A stretch of 64,000 nt of DNA from Flavobacterium akiainvivens (GTDB lineage Bacteria; Bacteroidota; Bacteroidia; Flavobacteriales; Flavobacteriaceae): the NCBI RefSeq assembly GCF_001278115.1, contig NZ_LIYD01000005.1, positions 4,063,813 through 4,127,812 on the forward strand, written 5' to 3'. Shown in pieces: positions 41,840 to 50,430 of the stretch (within the stretch, counting starts at the first letter, position 1; the number at the start of each line of letters is the position of its first letter). Made by a program: the position numbers and the translations under genes. The notes under the pieces are model-generated. The model ran no database searches. It was not told the origin of the DNA and saw only the letters and a program-made list of their open reading frames with translations.

Positions 41840-43393
41840 ATGGCTGGAGGAAAATTAACCCCAAGGCAAAAGATGGTGAACCTGATGTACCTGGTTTTCA
41901 TCGCTATGATGGCCTTAAATATGTCAAAAGAGGTACTATCTGCTTTTGGCCTTATGAATGAGAAGTTTGAATCTTCAAACAAAGATGCTCAATCAAACAA
42001 CGAAGCTTTGTATGCTACTCTTGCTTCTAAGGCAGGTGAAAATGCTGCTCAATATGGTGAGGCAAAAAAGGTTGCTGACCAAGTGCAAAAAGTTTCGGCT
42101 GATTTTTATGCCTATATCGAATCTCTAAAGGTTGATATAACAAAAGAAATCGAAAAAGTTGATGGTAAATTGCCTTATGAGGCGATGGATAAAGGTGATA
42201 AGATTGACGAAACTTGGTTTAGCGGAGACGGCTATTCTAAGAAAGGTCAGGAAGTTGTTGCTGCTATTGATAAATACAGGACAGAAATGGCTGCATTGCT
42301 TGCCGGTAATCCTAAATTTGTAAGTGTTATAAGGGATGTAAATGCTAAGTTTGCTACTGCAGATGTTAAAGACCGTGAAGGTGTAACTAAAAAGTTCCTT
42401 GATTATCATTATAAAGGTTTCCCTGCTATTGCCTCTTTGACTAAACTTTCTGCAATGCAGAATGATGTTGAAACTATTGAGGCAGCTATTTACAGTGCCG
42501 CACTTGGTAAAGCTGCAGAAGATGCGGCTTCATATAGCAATTATGCTGCTATTGTGGTTCTTGATAAAAATGCTTATTTCCAGGGTGAAGCTGTTACAGG
42601 TAAAGTTGTTCTTGGTCGTTATGATGCAAAAACAGTACCTACTTCAGTTAGCGTAAATGGTGGTTCTGTATCAATGGAGAATGGTCAGGCTGTTCTTAAA
42701 ATTGGTGCGGGTTCTATTGGTGAGCATGAAATCAATGGTAACTTTGTATTTAAAGAAAGTGGTAAAGACATTACTATTCCAATTAAAGGACAATATGTTG
42801 TTGTGCCACAGCCTAAAGATGCTACAATATCTGCGGATAAGATGAACTCTGTTTACCGTGGTGTTGACAACCCAATGACAGTTTCATTTGCAGGTGTATC
42901 TGCTAATGATGTTAGTGCAACTGCACCTGGTGCATGGAAAAAGTCAGGTGATGGTAAATATAACTGGAACGTAACTTCTGTTTCTGGTGATAAAGCAAAA
43001 ATCAGTGTAACGGCTAAGCTACCTGGTGGTAAGACGGCTACATCGGTTAAAGAATTTAATGTTAGGCCTATTCCGGCTCCGGTTGCAGAACTTAGGGGTA
43101 AAATCAACAGTGGTAAAGGTAATAAGAACGACCTTCTTAACTCTACGATAAGGGTTGCATTCCCTGACTTTGTTTTTGATGTTAAGACTCAGGTTACTTC
43201 TTTTGAACTTTCTGTACCTGGTAGTTCTACACTTGTTGTACAAGGTGATAAATTTAACGGTGCTGCCCAGGCTCTTATAAATAAGGCTAAAAGGGGTGAC
43301 GTGATTACTATTAACAATGTAAAATGTACTCTTATCGGAGTTCCGGGTTATACTGTTAAAGGTTCTGCTCCTTTTGCATGGGAAGTGCAATAA
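41840..43393 (+). CDS. gldM: gliding motility / T9SS motor protein GldM
   Basis: 517 residues. One N-terminal membrane helix near 13-33 (NLMYLVFIAMMALNMSKEVL), then a large periplasmic part made of several domains (D1 about 36-225, then beta domains to the C-terminus). It passes rotation from the GldL ring through the periplasm to the GldK/GldN ring. Length and order are as in Flavobacterium. Confidence 0.97.
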   Translation: MAGGKLTPRQKMVNLMYLVFIAMMALNMSKEVLSAFGLMNEKFESSNKDAQSNNEALYATLASKAGENAAQYGEAKKVADQVQKVSADFYAYIESLKVDITKEIEKVDGKLPYEAMDKGDKIDETWFSGDGYSKKGQEVVAAIDKYRTEMAALLAGNPKFVSVIRDVNAKFATADVKDREGVTKKFLDYHYKGFPAIASLTKLSAMQNDVETIEAAIYSAALGKAAEDAASYSNYAAIVVLDKNAYFQGEAVTGKVVLGRYDAKTVPTSVSVNGGSVSMENGQAVLKIGAGSIGEHEINGNFVFKESGKDITIPIKGQYVVVPQPKDATISADKMNSVYRGVDNPMTVSFAGVSANDVSATAPGAWKKSGDGKYNWNVTSVSGDKAKISVTAKLPGGKTATSVKEFNVRPIPAPVAELRGKINSGKGNKNDLLNSTIRVAFPDFVFDVKTQVTSFELSVPGSSTLVVQGDKFNGAAQALINKAKRGDVITINNVKCTLIGVPGYTVKGSAPFAWEVQ

Positions 43394-43436
43394 TAAATTA
43401 AAGTACGCGTTTATTATTTAATAATACTTTGAGCTA

Positions 43437-44366
43437 ATGAATAGGAAGATTTTTTTATCAGTTTCTTTGCTTTTTGCGGGAGTTATAGGGGTTAATGCCC
43501 AATCTAATATACTTAATGCAAAAACTCCTGACGAGATAGGCAAAAAAACTGCAGCACAGGATTCGCTGGATTATGATAAGCCACTTCCGTATGGCTATGT
43601 GGGTGACAGGGATATGTTGTTTGCCAAAAGGGTATGGGAAGTTGTCGATCTTGACCAACGCATCAATTTTCCTATGTACTTTCCTACTGAAGATAGCCAC
43701 CTAGGAGACGAAAGACAGTCGCTATTTGGTGTGTTGACTGCAGCTATGGATAGTGGTAAGCTTACAGAAGTGTATGAAGATTCATACTTCACTACTAAAG
43801 TTCCGCCAGAAAATGTAAAGGATAAGTTTTTCTTTAAAGAATTGAATGGTAGTGGTATTGACCTTAAAAACCAATATCCGGACAAAGATTTAGCACAGCT
43901 TGAGGCTGAAGGTATCATTAATGCAGAACATTATGATACCAGTATTTTACAGCCTTCTGATGTTACTAAATATAAAGTTATGGGTATTTGGTATTTTGAT
44001 AAGCGTCAGGGTGAACTTAAATACCGCATACTTGGTATATGTCCTATGGCTCCAAGTGCTCTTGATAAACTTAGGAGTGGTGAGGGCGCTGAAGCAGTTG
44101 AACTGTTTTGGGTGTTTTATCCTGGTGCAAGGGATGTGCTTCACAAAGCGAAAGCTTTCAACGAGCGTAACTCTGCAATGCCTATCACTTTTGACCACCT
44201 TCTTAACTCAAGGCGCTTTTCGGGCACTATTGTAAAAGAAGAGAACGTAATGGGCGACAGGCTTATTGAAGAATACATGAGGGATAATTCACAAATGCAG
44301 CTTCTTGAAGCAGAGCGTGTTAAAGATAAAATACGCAACTTTGAGCAAGATATGTGGAACTACTAA
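43437..44366 (+). CDS. gldN: gliding motility / T9SS protein GldN
   Basis: 309 residues with signal peptide ending GVNA-QSNI. Family pattern: DRDMLFAKRVWEVVDLDQRI, YKVMGIWYFDKRQGELKYRI and RFSGTIVKEENVMGDR. Partner of GldK in the periplasmic ring of the T9SS. Last gene of the operon, followed by a terminator. No second gldN-like gene (gldO) follows, unlike in F. johnsoniae. Confidence 0.97.
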   Translation: MNRKIFLSVSLLFAGVIGVNAQSNILNAKTPDEIGKKTAAQDSLDYDKPLPYGYVGDRDMLFAKRVWEVVDLDQRINFPMYFPTEDSHLGDERQSLFGVLTAAMDSGKLTEVYEDSYFTTKVPPENVKDKFFFKELNGSGIDLKNQYPDKDLAQLEAEGIINAEHYDTSILQPSDVTKYKVMGIWYFDKRQGELKYRILGICPMAPSALDKLRSGEGAEAVELFWVFYPGARDVLHKAKAFNERNSAMPITFDHLLNSRRFSGTIVKEENVMGDRLIEEYMRDNSQMQLLEAERVKDKIRNFEQDMWNY

Positions 44367-44388
44367 TTGGTATCCCTTTAAAATATGA

Positions 44389-44420
44389 AAAACTCTTACC
44401 ATTACGGTAAGAGTTTTTTT
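44389..44420 (+). terminator. terminator of gldKLMN operon
   Basis: AACTCTTACC pairs with GGTAAGAGTT around ATTAC, followed by TTTTT, 25 nt after gldN and just before the next gene. Confidence 0.85.
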
Positions 44421-44432
44421 ATTTTTATACCC

Positions 44433-45473
44433 ATGAAAGATTACATAATAGTGGGTGGTGGCCTTGCCGGTATTTGCTTTGCAGAAATAGCTTTACAGGC
44501 CGGTAAAGCGGTGGTGCTGATTACAGATGATTCTCAGAATTCAAGTACGGTTGCGGCCGGGGTTTATAACCCGGTGGTTTTAAAAAGGCTTAATATTACC
44601 CAGGATGCCCAGGAGCACATGGATTATATGGCGCCTTTTTACAAGCAGGTTGAAGAAAGGATAGGGGTTGTATTTAATAACCCTGTACCGGTTTACAGGA
44701 GGTTTGCAGGTGTTGAAGAACAAAACAACTGGTTTGCCGCTGCTGATAAGCCATCGTTAACCGCGTTTCTGTCCACACAAATTATCCATAAGCAATTTGA
44801 GGGTGTAGATGCGCCTTATGGTTTTGGAGAAGTATTGCACACCGGTTTTATGGATACTACCAGGCTATTAAACGGTTATCTTTCTTATCTTAAAAAGGAA
44901 GAATCTTTATTACAGGAAACTTTTATTCACGCTGATCTACAAATTCATGACGGTTTTGTTTCTTATAGAGGTATCAATGCAAAACACATTGTTTTTGCAG
45001 AGGGCTACGGCATAAAGGCTAACCCGTATTTTAATCAGCTTCCGCTTAATGGTACTAAAGGCGAAATTCTTATTATTAAAGCGCCCGGATTGGATATTAA
45101 CTTTATAGCAAAAGGCAGTGTTTTTGTGTTGCCTTTTGGCGATGGCATATTTAAAGTTGGGGCTACTTATGAATGGGACGATAAAACCACTATTCCTACA
45201 GCCGCTGCCCGTGCTGAACTTGTAGAGAAGCTTGAGGAGCTAATAACCTGCCCGTATGAAGTTATAGGCCAGCTGGCGGGTATTCGCCCCACAGTTAAAG
45301 ACAGGAAAGCGCTTGTGGGTACGCATCCGCAATATAAAAACATACACCTGCTAAATGGCTTGGGCACACGCGGTGTTATTCTTGGGCCGCCTATGGCTAA
45401 AATGTTATTTGACCAGATTGAAAATAATATCCCTGTAAAGAAAGAAGTAGACCTGAACCGTTTTAGTGCTTAA
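44433..45473 (+). CDS. FAD-dependent oxidoreductase (DAO-like)
   Basis: 346 residues from ATG 44433; the frame open from 44385 lies in the terminator. N-terminal Rossmann FAD motif YIIVGGGLAGICFAEIAL (GxGxxG as GGGLAG), then STVAAGVYNPVVLKR, a GTKGEILI loop, and a C-terminal FAD region IGQLAGIRPTVKDRKALVG ending LGTRGVILGPPMAK. Resembles the DadA/ThiO-type amine oxidase family. Substrate unknown. Ends convergently, overlapping the DUF983 gene by 11 nt. Confidence 0.88.
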   Translation: MKDYIIVGGGLAGICFAEIALQAGKAVVLITDDSQNSSTVAAGVYNPVVLKRLNITQDAQEHMDYMAPFYKQVEERIGVVFNNPVPVYRRFAGVEEQNNWFAAADKPSLTAFLSTQIIHKQFEGVDAPYGFGEVLHTGFMDTTRLLNGYLSYLKKEESLLQETFIHADLQIHDGFVSYRGINAKHIVFAEGYGIKANPYFNQLPLNGTKGEILIIKAPGLDINFIAKGSVFVLPFGDGIFKVGATYEWDDKTTIPTAAARAELVEKLEELITCPYEVIGQLAGIRPTVKDRKALVGTHPQYKNIHLLNGLGTRGVILGPPMAKMLFDQIENNIPVKKEVDLNRFSA

Positions 45474-45852
45474 TATCGCGCCAGTCTTTTCGGTATTTGA
45501 TAAAAATATTGATCCATATGTTTCGCGATATACGCATTTGTATGGGCATAAGCCCAATAAGCGTTACCACAATAGTTATAAAGGCTGTTTCGATAGATGT
45601 TTCAAAGAAAACAAAGCTTATTACAAATGCCGCAATGCTAAAGGCCACGCCCAGGCCATAGCTTACATACATAGCGCCGTAGAAAAATGCAGGCTCAATT
45701 TTATAATGAAGGCCGCAATGGCTGCAATTGTCATGCATTTTATATATTTTCGCAAGGTGAAACGGATTTTTGTCTACATACATGCTTTCCATGTGGCAGC
45801 GTGGGCAACATCCGGTTACAATGCTGTATAATTTAGATCCTTTTTTAAACAT
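45463..45852 (-). CDS. DUF983 family membrane protein
   Basis: 129 residues. An N-terminal zinc-ribbon-like segment with CCPRCHMESMY and NCSHCGLHY (two CxxC pairs), then PAFFYGAMYVSYGL and two to three membrane helices. This is the DUF983 pattern; function unknown, sometimes near cytochrome oxidase assembly genes, though not here. Promoter box TAACTTTG at 45873-45880. Divergent from the ABC-F gene. Confidence 0.9.
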   Translation of the reverse strand: MFKKGSKLYSIVTGCCPRCHMESMYVDKNPFHLAKIYKMHDNCSHCGLHYKIEPAFFYGAMYVSYGLGVAFSIAAFVISFVFFETSIETAFITIVVTLIGLMPIQMRISRNIWINIFIKYRKDWRDIKH

Positions 45853-45901
45853 CAGCAGTCAAAATTATATTACAAAGTTACTCTTTTAAAGCAGCTATAA
45901 A

Positions 45902-47815
45902 ATGCTTAACATACATAATTTATCGGTTTCTTTTGGCGGAACCTACCTGTTTGAAGAAGTTACCTTCAGGCTGGGTGCGGGAGACCGTGTAGGCCTTGTG
46001 GGTAAGAACGGCGCCGGGAAATCGACCATGCTTAAAATACTTTCGGGCGATATACAGCCTGATAGCGGAACTATTGCCTTTGAAAAAGATGCCAGGATAG
46101 GCTTTTTGCGCCAGGATATTGACTTTATTCCCGGGCGAACAGTACTGGATGAAGCCTACCAGGCGTTTGTTGAAATCAAATCGCTTGAGGCTAAAATTGA
46201 GGATATAAACCATCAACTGGTTACGCGTACTGATTACGAAAGTGAAGCCTATTCTAAACTGATAGAAGACCTAAGTGATTATACCCACCATTATGATATT
46301 TTGGGTGGCTATAACTATGTGGGTAATACCGAACGTATTTTGCTTGGCCTTGGCTTTAAACGCGAGGATTTTGACAAGCTTACCGATACTTTTTCGGGAG
46401 GATGGCGTATGAGGATTGAATTAGCAAAACTCCTGCTGCAAAGCAATGATATACTGCTGCTGGATGAACCTACCAACCACCTTGATATTGAAAGTATCAT
46501 CTGGCTGGAATCGTTCCTTAAAACCTATCCGGGAGTGGTGGTTATTGTATCGCACGATAAAATGTTCCTGGATAATGTTACCAACCGTACTATTGAAATC
46601 TCACTGGGTAAGGCTTATGATTTTGCCAAACCGTACAGCCAGTACTTAGTGTTGCGTGAGGAAATACGCGAAAAACAGCTGGCTACACAAAAGAACCAGC
46701 AAAAAAGCATTGAGCATACCGAGAAGCTGATTGAGAAATTCCGTGCCAAAGCCAGCAAGGCCAGCATGGCACAGTCGCTTATCAAGAAGCTGGATAAGGT
46801 TGAGCGTATAGAGGTTGACGAAGACGACAATTCGGTAATGAACATATCGTTTCCTGTATCGCAAACGCCGGGCAGGGTAGTGGTAGAAGCCGAGCACGTT
46901 ACCAAGAAATATGGCGATAAGCTTATCCTTAAAGATATAAGCCTTTTAGTAGAACGCGGCAGCAAGATTGCTTTTGTGGGCCAGAACGGCCAGGGCAAAT
47001 CTACCTTTATGAAAGCGCTTGTAGAAGAAATTGACTACACCGGCACCATAAAACTGGGCCACAATGTACAGTTGGGTTATTTTGCACAAAACCAGGCAGA
47101 ACACCTTGACGGTGAAATAACGCTGCTTGAAACTATGGAAAATGCAGCTACCGATACCAACCGCAGTAAAGTGCGCGATATGCTTGGGGCTTTCCTTTTC
47201 CGTGGGGATGATGTGGAGAAGAAAGTTAAGGTATTAAGCGGTGGCGAGCGTAACAGGCTTGCGCTTTGTAAGCTATTATTACAGCCCATAAACGTGCTGG
47301 TAATGGATGAGCCTACCAACCACCTTGATATTAAGAGTAAGAATGTGCTTAAGGCAGCGTTGCAAAAATACCAGGGTACGTTGCTGCTTGTGAGCCACGA
47401 CAGGGATTTCCTGCAGGGCATGAGCAACATTGTATATGAGTTTAAAGACCATGTAATAAGGGAATATCTGGGCGATATTAACTTCTTCCTGGAGCAGCGT
47501 AATATGCAAAATATGCGTGAGGTTGAAAAGAAAACCGCTGCACCGGCACAGCCTGCAAAACAGGAAAAAGCCAAACCTCAGCAAAGTTTTGAAGACCAGA
47601 AGAAAAACAAAACGCTGCAAAACCGCCTGAGCAAAATTGAAAGCCAGATACAGCAGCTGGAAAGCGAAATTCAGAAAGACGACAGGGCACTGGCGGAACA
47701 TCCTGAAAAGCTGATGAGCGATGCTTCATTCTTTAGCGCTTATGAAAATAAAAAGAAAGCCCTTGACGACCTGATGCTCGAATGGGAACAGGTTCAGGAA
47801 GAGCTTGAATCATAA
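45902..47815 (+). CDS. ABC-F family ATPase (Uup/EttA-like)
   Basis: 637 residues with two ATP-binding domains and no membrane part. Domain 1: Walker A GKNGAGKST (near 36), signature FSGGWRMRIELAKLLL, Walker B ILLLDEPTNHLD. Domain 2: GQNGQGKST, LSGGERNRLALCKLLL, VLVMDEPTNHLD. A linker helix pair joins them (EKLIEKFRAKASKASMAQSL). The C-terminus is a charged coiled coil (ENKKKALDDLMLEWEQVQEE), as in Uup. Such proteins act on the ribosome or on DNA branch structures. No antibiotic-resistance link is visible. Own terminator follows. Confidence 0.93.
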   Translation: MLNIHNLSVSFGGTYLFEEVTFRLGAGDRVGLVGKNGAGKSTMLKILSGDIQPDSGTIAFEKDARIGFLRQDIDFIPGRTVLDEAYQAFVEIKSLEAKIEDINHQLVTRTDYESEAYSKLIEDLSDYTHHYDILGGYNYVGNTERILLGLGFKREDFDKLTDTFSGGWRMRIELAKLLLQSNDILLLDEPTNHLDIESIIWLESFLKTYPGVVVIVSHDKMFLDNVTNRTIEISLGKAYDFAKPYSQYLVLREEIREKQLATQKNQQKSIEHTEKLIEKFRAKASKASMAQSLIKKLDKVERIEVDEDDNSVMNISFPVSQTPGRVVVEAEHVTKKYGDKLILKDISLLVERGSKIAFVGQNGQGKSTFMKALVEEIDYTGTIKLGHNVQLGYFAQNQAEHLDGEITLLETMENAATDTNRSKVRDMLGAFLFRGDDVEKKVKVLSGGERNRLALCKLLLQPINVLVMDEPTNHLDIKSKNVLKAALQKYQGTLLLVSHDRDFLQGMSNIVYEFKDHVIREYLGDINFFLEQRNMQNMREVEKKTAAPAQPAKQEKAKPQQSFEDQKKNKTLQNRLSKIESQIQQLESEIQKDDRALAEHPEKLMSDASFFSAYENKKKALDDLMLEWEQVQEELES

Positions 47816-47816
47816 A

Positions 47817-47858
47817 AAGAAAGCCCTAATCTAATTACAAGATTGGGGCTTTTTTTTG
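47817..47858 (+). terminator. terminator of ABC-F gene
   Basis: AAGCCC-AATCT pairs with AGATT-GGGCTT, followed by eight T, ending where the next CTNAG array begins. Confidence 0.75.
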
Positions 47859-47887
47859 CTTAGCAGCTAATTGGCTCAGGGGCTCAG
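47859..47887. repeat. CTNAG octamer array
   Basis: CTTAG 47859, CTAAT 47867, CTCAG 47875, CTCAG 47883, with exact 8-bp spacing, placed between the terminator and the 3' end of the small lipoprotein gene. It lies 38 kb from the main cluster of these arrays. Confidence 0.75.
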
Positions 47888-47895
47888 CAGCTTTC

Positions 47896-48210
47896 TTATT
47901 CCGTTTTCTTTTCTACTTTAACCGTAGTTTGTTTTCGGTTTATGGTTACATCATTTTCATTATCGCCATTCTTGCTTTTAATGCTCACGCCACCATCGCC
48001 AATACTAACCGATGTGCCGTTGGGCTTTTCTTCGGTTGTAGTGGTTGTAGTTGTTGTGGTAGTGGTACTTTGGGTTTGTGGCTCAGGTACCTGTTTTGGT
48101 GCCGGGTCTTCTACCGGTGGCGGTGTTGCAGGTGGGGTGGTTTCTTTATCGTTTTTGCACGAAGTCAGGCTTAGCATGGCAACGGCAGCAATCATTATTA
48201 CACGTTTCAT
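47896..48210 (-). CDS. small Thr/Pro-rich lipoprotein
   Basis: 104 residues, lipobox LTSC (Cys18), then KNDKETTPP. A Pro-rich stretch is followed by a run of about eleven Thr (encoded by mixed ACN codons), then SVSIGDGGVSIKSKNGDNEN. The Thr run is a low-complexity tether that could vary in length. No domain recognised. Probably an outer-membrane lipoprotein on the periplasmic side, since the residues after Cys are not a strong acidic surface signal. Confidence 0.7.
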   Translation of the reverse strand: MKRVIMIAAVAMLSLTSCKNDKETTPPATPPPVEDPAPKQVPEPQTQSTTTTTTTTTTTEEKPNGTSVSIGDGGVSIKSKNGDNENDVTINRKQTTVKVEKKTE

Positions 48211-48307
48211 AAATAGGTTATTTAATTGTTTATCAGTAACTAAATTACCTCTTTATAAGATTAATCCTGCTTAAAGGAACGCTAAACTTTCTTAAGGTTT
48301 CTTAATG

Positions 48308-49276
48308 CTATTGTATTAGCCCTATGCGTTTGCTGTGTGCAATAGCTTCGCTGCTGTCTTTAAAATAACAGGTTGCAACCCCCATGCTTTCAATATTTTT
48401 AACCGCGACAAGGGCCTTACTTTTTTTGCTTTTCCCAGTCTGGCGAATATAAACCGCCTTAACCGTTACCGGGAAAATCTTGCATACGTCTTCATACAAA
48501 AAGGGGTCGTGCTGGCTGTCATCGCCCAGCAGGGTATATTGCAGGTGCGGGTAAAACTCCAGTATGTGTTTTATCTTGTCAAACTTATGGTTGTGGTTGC
48601 CGCGGCCGGTAACAAAAAAATCCATCAGGCTGGTTTTTATGTCTTTTAAAAGCAGTACGGCACGGGGCAAGTCGTGTTTGGCCGTAAATTTGGTAATAAA
48701 GCTATACAGGTTCCACTCGCTGCTGGAAACGTAAAAAAATGCATTCTGCTCGTCTTTTTTGTTTCGGCCTGCGGTGCTCAGTGCCTGGTAGTGGGGCACT
48801 ACATCGGCAAAAATCTTGCGGCTGTTTATGTTTCGGAATAACAATATGTACAGTTTTTTAAACAGGTTACGGGTGTGCGATACCAAAAAAGTGTCGTCTA
48901 TATCGCTTATAAAGCCCAGGGTGCCTTCGGGCGGGCGAATGTAAGTGCCCTTTTCCCTGATTTCTTCGCCATCATGAAATGTGCTTACATAATAATCGGC
49001 CCAGCCATAGGCAAATTCTTCGGTAAGGGGGATACAGAATTTAAAATACCCGTCATCCAGCGATTTGGTGTGAATTTTAATACCGTTGTGTTCCAGGTAC
49101 ACATCGGCATTGGGTATGGTTTTTATCAAAAACATTTTAAGTACTGACCGTGCGTTTTTAAAGCGCTTCTTTTCAAATTCATAACTGCCGGCCGTGTTGG
49201 GGCGAAAAACGTGCCCAAACACAATAAATTCCTGGTCGTTAGCATAGCCGCGGTATAGTTTTAAGACTGGCTTCAT
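48308..49276 (-). CDS. App1-family phosphatidate phosphatase (DUF2183)
   Basis: 322 residues. An N-terminal beta domain is followed by the catalytic domain with the DxDxT motif SDIDDTFLVSHTRN (near 140), then FFYVSSSEWNLYSFITKF and the acidic LLGDDSQHDPFLYEDV near residue 270. This is the haloacid-dehalogenase-like App1 pattern, first known for phosphatidate phosphatase in yeast. It is divergent from the lipid kinase gene at 49345 (68-bp gap), so the two may balance phosphatidate and diacylglycerol. Substrate not proven. Confidence 0.9.
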   Translation of the reverse strand: MKPVLKLYRGYANDQEFIVFGHVFRPNTAGSYEFEKKRFKNARSVLKMFLIKTIPNADVYLEHNGIKIHTKSLDDGYFKFCIPLTEEFAYGWADYYVSTFHDGEEIREKGTYIRPPEGTLGFISDIDDTFLVSHTRNLFKKLYILLFRNINSRKIFADVVPHYQALSTAGRNKKDEQNAFFYVSSSEWNLYSFITKFTAKHDLPRAVLLLKDIKTSLMDFFVTGRGNHNHKFDKIKHILEFYPHLQYTLLGDDSQHDPFLYEDVCKIFPVTVKAVYIRQTGKSKKSKALVAVKNIESMGVATCYFKDSSEAIAHSKRIGLIQ

Positions 49277-49344
49277 GAAAAATTATAAATTTGATAAGAA
49301 ATTACATCTTACAATTTACCTACTTTTAATCAAAAAGAACGTTA

Positions 49345-50220
49345 ATGGCTTCTGAAAAGTTTTTGTTTGTAATAAACCCTATTTCCGGCGGCAATGATAA
49401 GGCCGAACTGGTAGATGCTGTGCGCGAATATGCCGCCAACGAAGGTGTTGAACTGATAGAGTATGAAACTACCGGTAAAGATGATGAGGGGAACATAAGA
49501 AAATTGTATGAAGAACATAAAACCCCGCGCCTGCTGGTTGCCGGTGGCGACGGCACTATTAAAATGGCTGCCGAAGCGGTGGAACACCATGATGTGGTTA
49601 TAGGCGTGCTGCCCGCGGGTTCGGCTAACGGGCTTTCGGTTGACCTGGATTTGCCAACCGATTTGCAGGAGATACTTAAAGTGGCGTTTCATGGCAACTA
49701 TATGGAGATGGACATGGTGTGCATTAACAACAAAAAAAGCCTGCATTTGGCCGATATTGGCGCTAATGCCGAACTGATAAAACGCTATGAGGAAGGCACC
49801 ATGCGCGGTAAACTGAGTTATGCGCTAAAAGCCATAAGCACCCTGGCCACGCTGGGCGACCCTTTTCATGTTACTGTTGAAGCCGATGGCAATACTACCC
49901 AAACCCCTGCGCGTATGGTGGTTATTGCCAATACACAAAAGTATGGCACCGGGGTTACCATAAACCCTGTGGGTAAGCCCGATGACGGTTTTTTTGAAAT
50001 AGTAGTACTTAAAAGCCTTGATGTTTTGCTGATAGGCAAGATAATGGCAGGCAATATGCCGCTTGATGCTGACGAGGACGTGGTGATAATTTCTACACAG
50101 CAGGCTGTTATTACCGTAGATAAGCCCACAAGCTTTCAGGTAGATGGTGAGTTTTGCGGCGAGGAAACCAAACTTGACGTGCGTATACTGCACAAGCAAA
50201 TGCGCGTGGCGATACCTTAA
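49345..50220 (+). CDS. diacylglycerol/lipid kinase family protein
   Basis: 291 residues with the lipid-kinase catalytic domain: FVINPISGGNDKAEL, VAGGDGTIKMAAEAV (the GGDGT nucleotide loop) and GVLPAGSANGLSVDL. The C-terminal beta-sandwich runs from about 130, with NTQKYGTGVTINP and FQVDGEFCGEE. Resembles YegS/DgkB enzymes that phosphorylate diacylglycerol or related lipids. Divergent from the App1 phosphatase. The 16 bases around its stop codon are repeated at 50436-50451, on the far side of an inverted-repeat element. Confidence 0.9.
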   Translation: MASEKFLFVINPISGGNDKAELVDAVREYAANEGVELIEYETTGKDDEGNIRKLYEEHKTPRLLVAGGDGTIKMAAEAVEHHDVVIGVLPAGSANGLSVDLDLPTDLQEILKVAFHGNYMEMDMVCINNKKSLHLADIGANAELIKRYEEGTMRGKLSYALKAISTLATLGDPFHVTVEADGNTTQTPARMVVIANTQKYGTGVTINPVGKPDDGFFEIVVLKSLDVLLIGKIMAGNMPLDADEDVVIISTQQAVITVDKPTSFQVDGEFCGEETKLDVRILHKQMRVAIP

Positions 50221-50230
50221 ACGGACTGCG
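50215..50230. repeat. direct repeat flanking CAGAG element, left
   Basis: CCTTAAACGGACTGCG, including the stop codon of the kinase gene. It matches 50436-50451 at 15 of 16 bases. Confidence 0.7.
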
Positions 50231-50255
50231 TTCTTTATGGCATTAAATTATAGCA

Positions 50256-50419
50256 CAGAGATTCTCAGAGGAAGCCCAGAGGTACACAGAGTTTTCAGAA
50301 GAGTTTTTTAGGATGCGCTTTCAGCGCGAGGCCACAGAGCTGACTGCCCTCTGTATTCTCATACTGAAGGTAAACCTCTGATTCTTCGCGAATCTCTGGG
50401 CTGCCTCTGAGAATCTCTG
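50256..50419. mobile_element. MITE-like inverted-repeat element (CAGAG type)
   Basis: The 26-bp termini 50256-50281 and 50394-50419 are inverted copies with one mismatch; the outer 16 bp (CAGAGATTCTCAGAGG) are perfect. Inside, CAGAG words recur every 10-11 bp and GCGCT/AGCGC forms a central hairpin. There is no ORF. It is flanked by a near-perfect 16-bp direct repeat. Probably a non-autonomous element. Confidence 0.7.
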
Positions 50420-50430
50420 GGGTACATCTC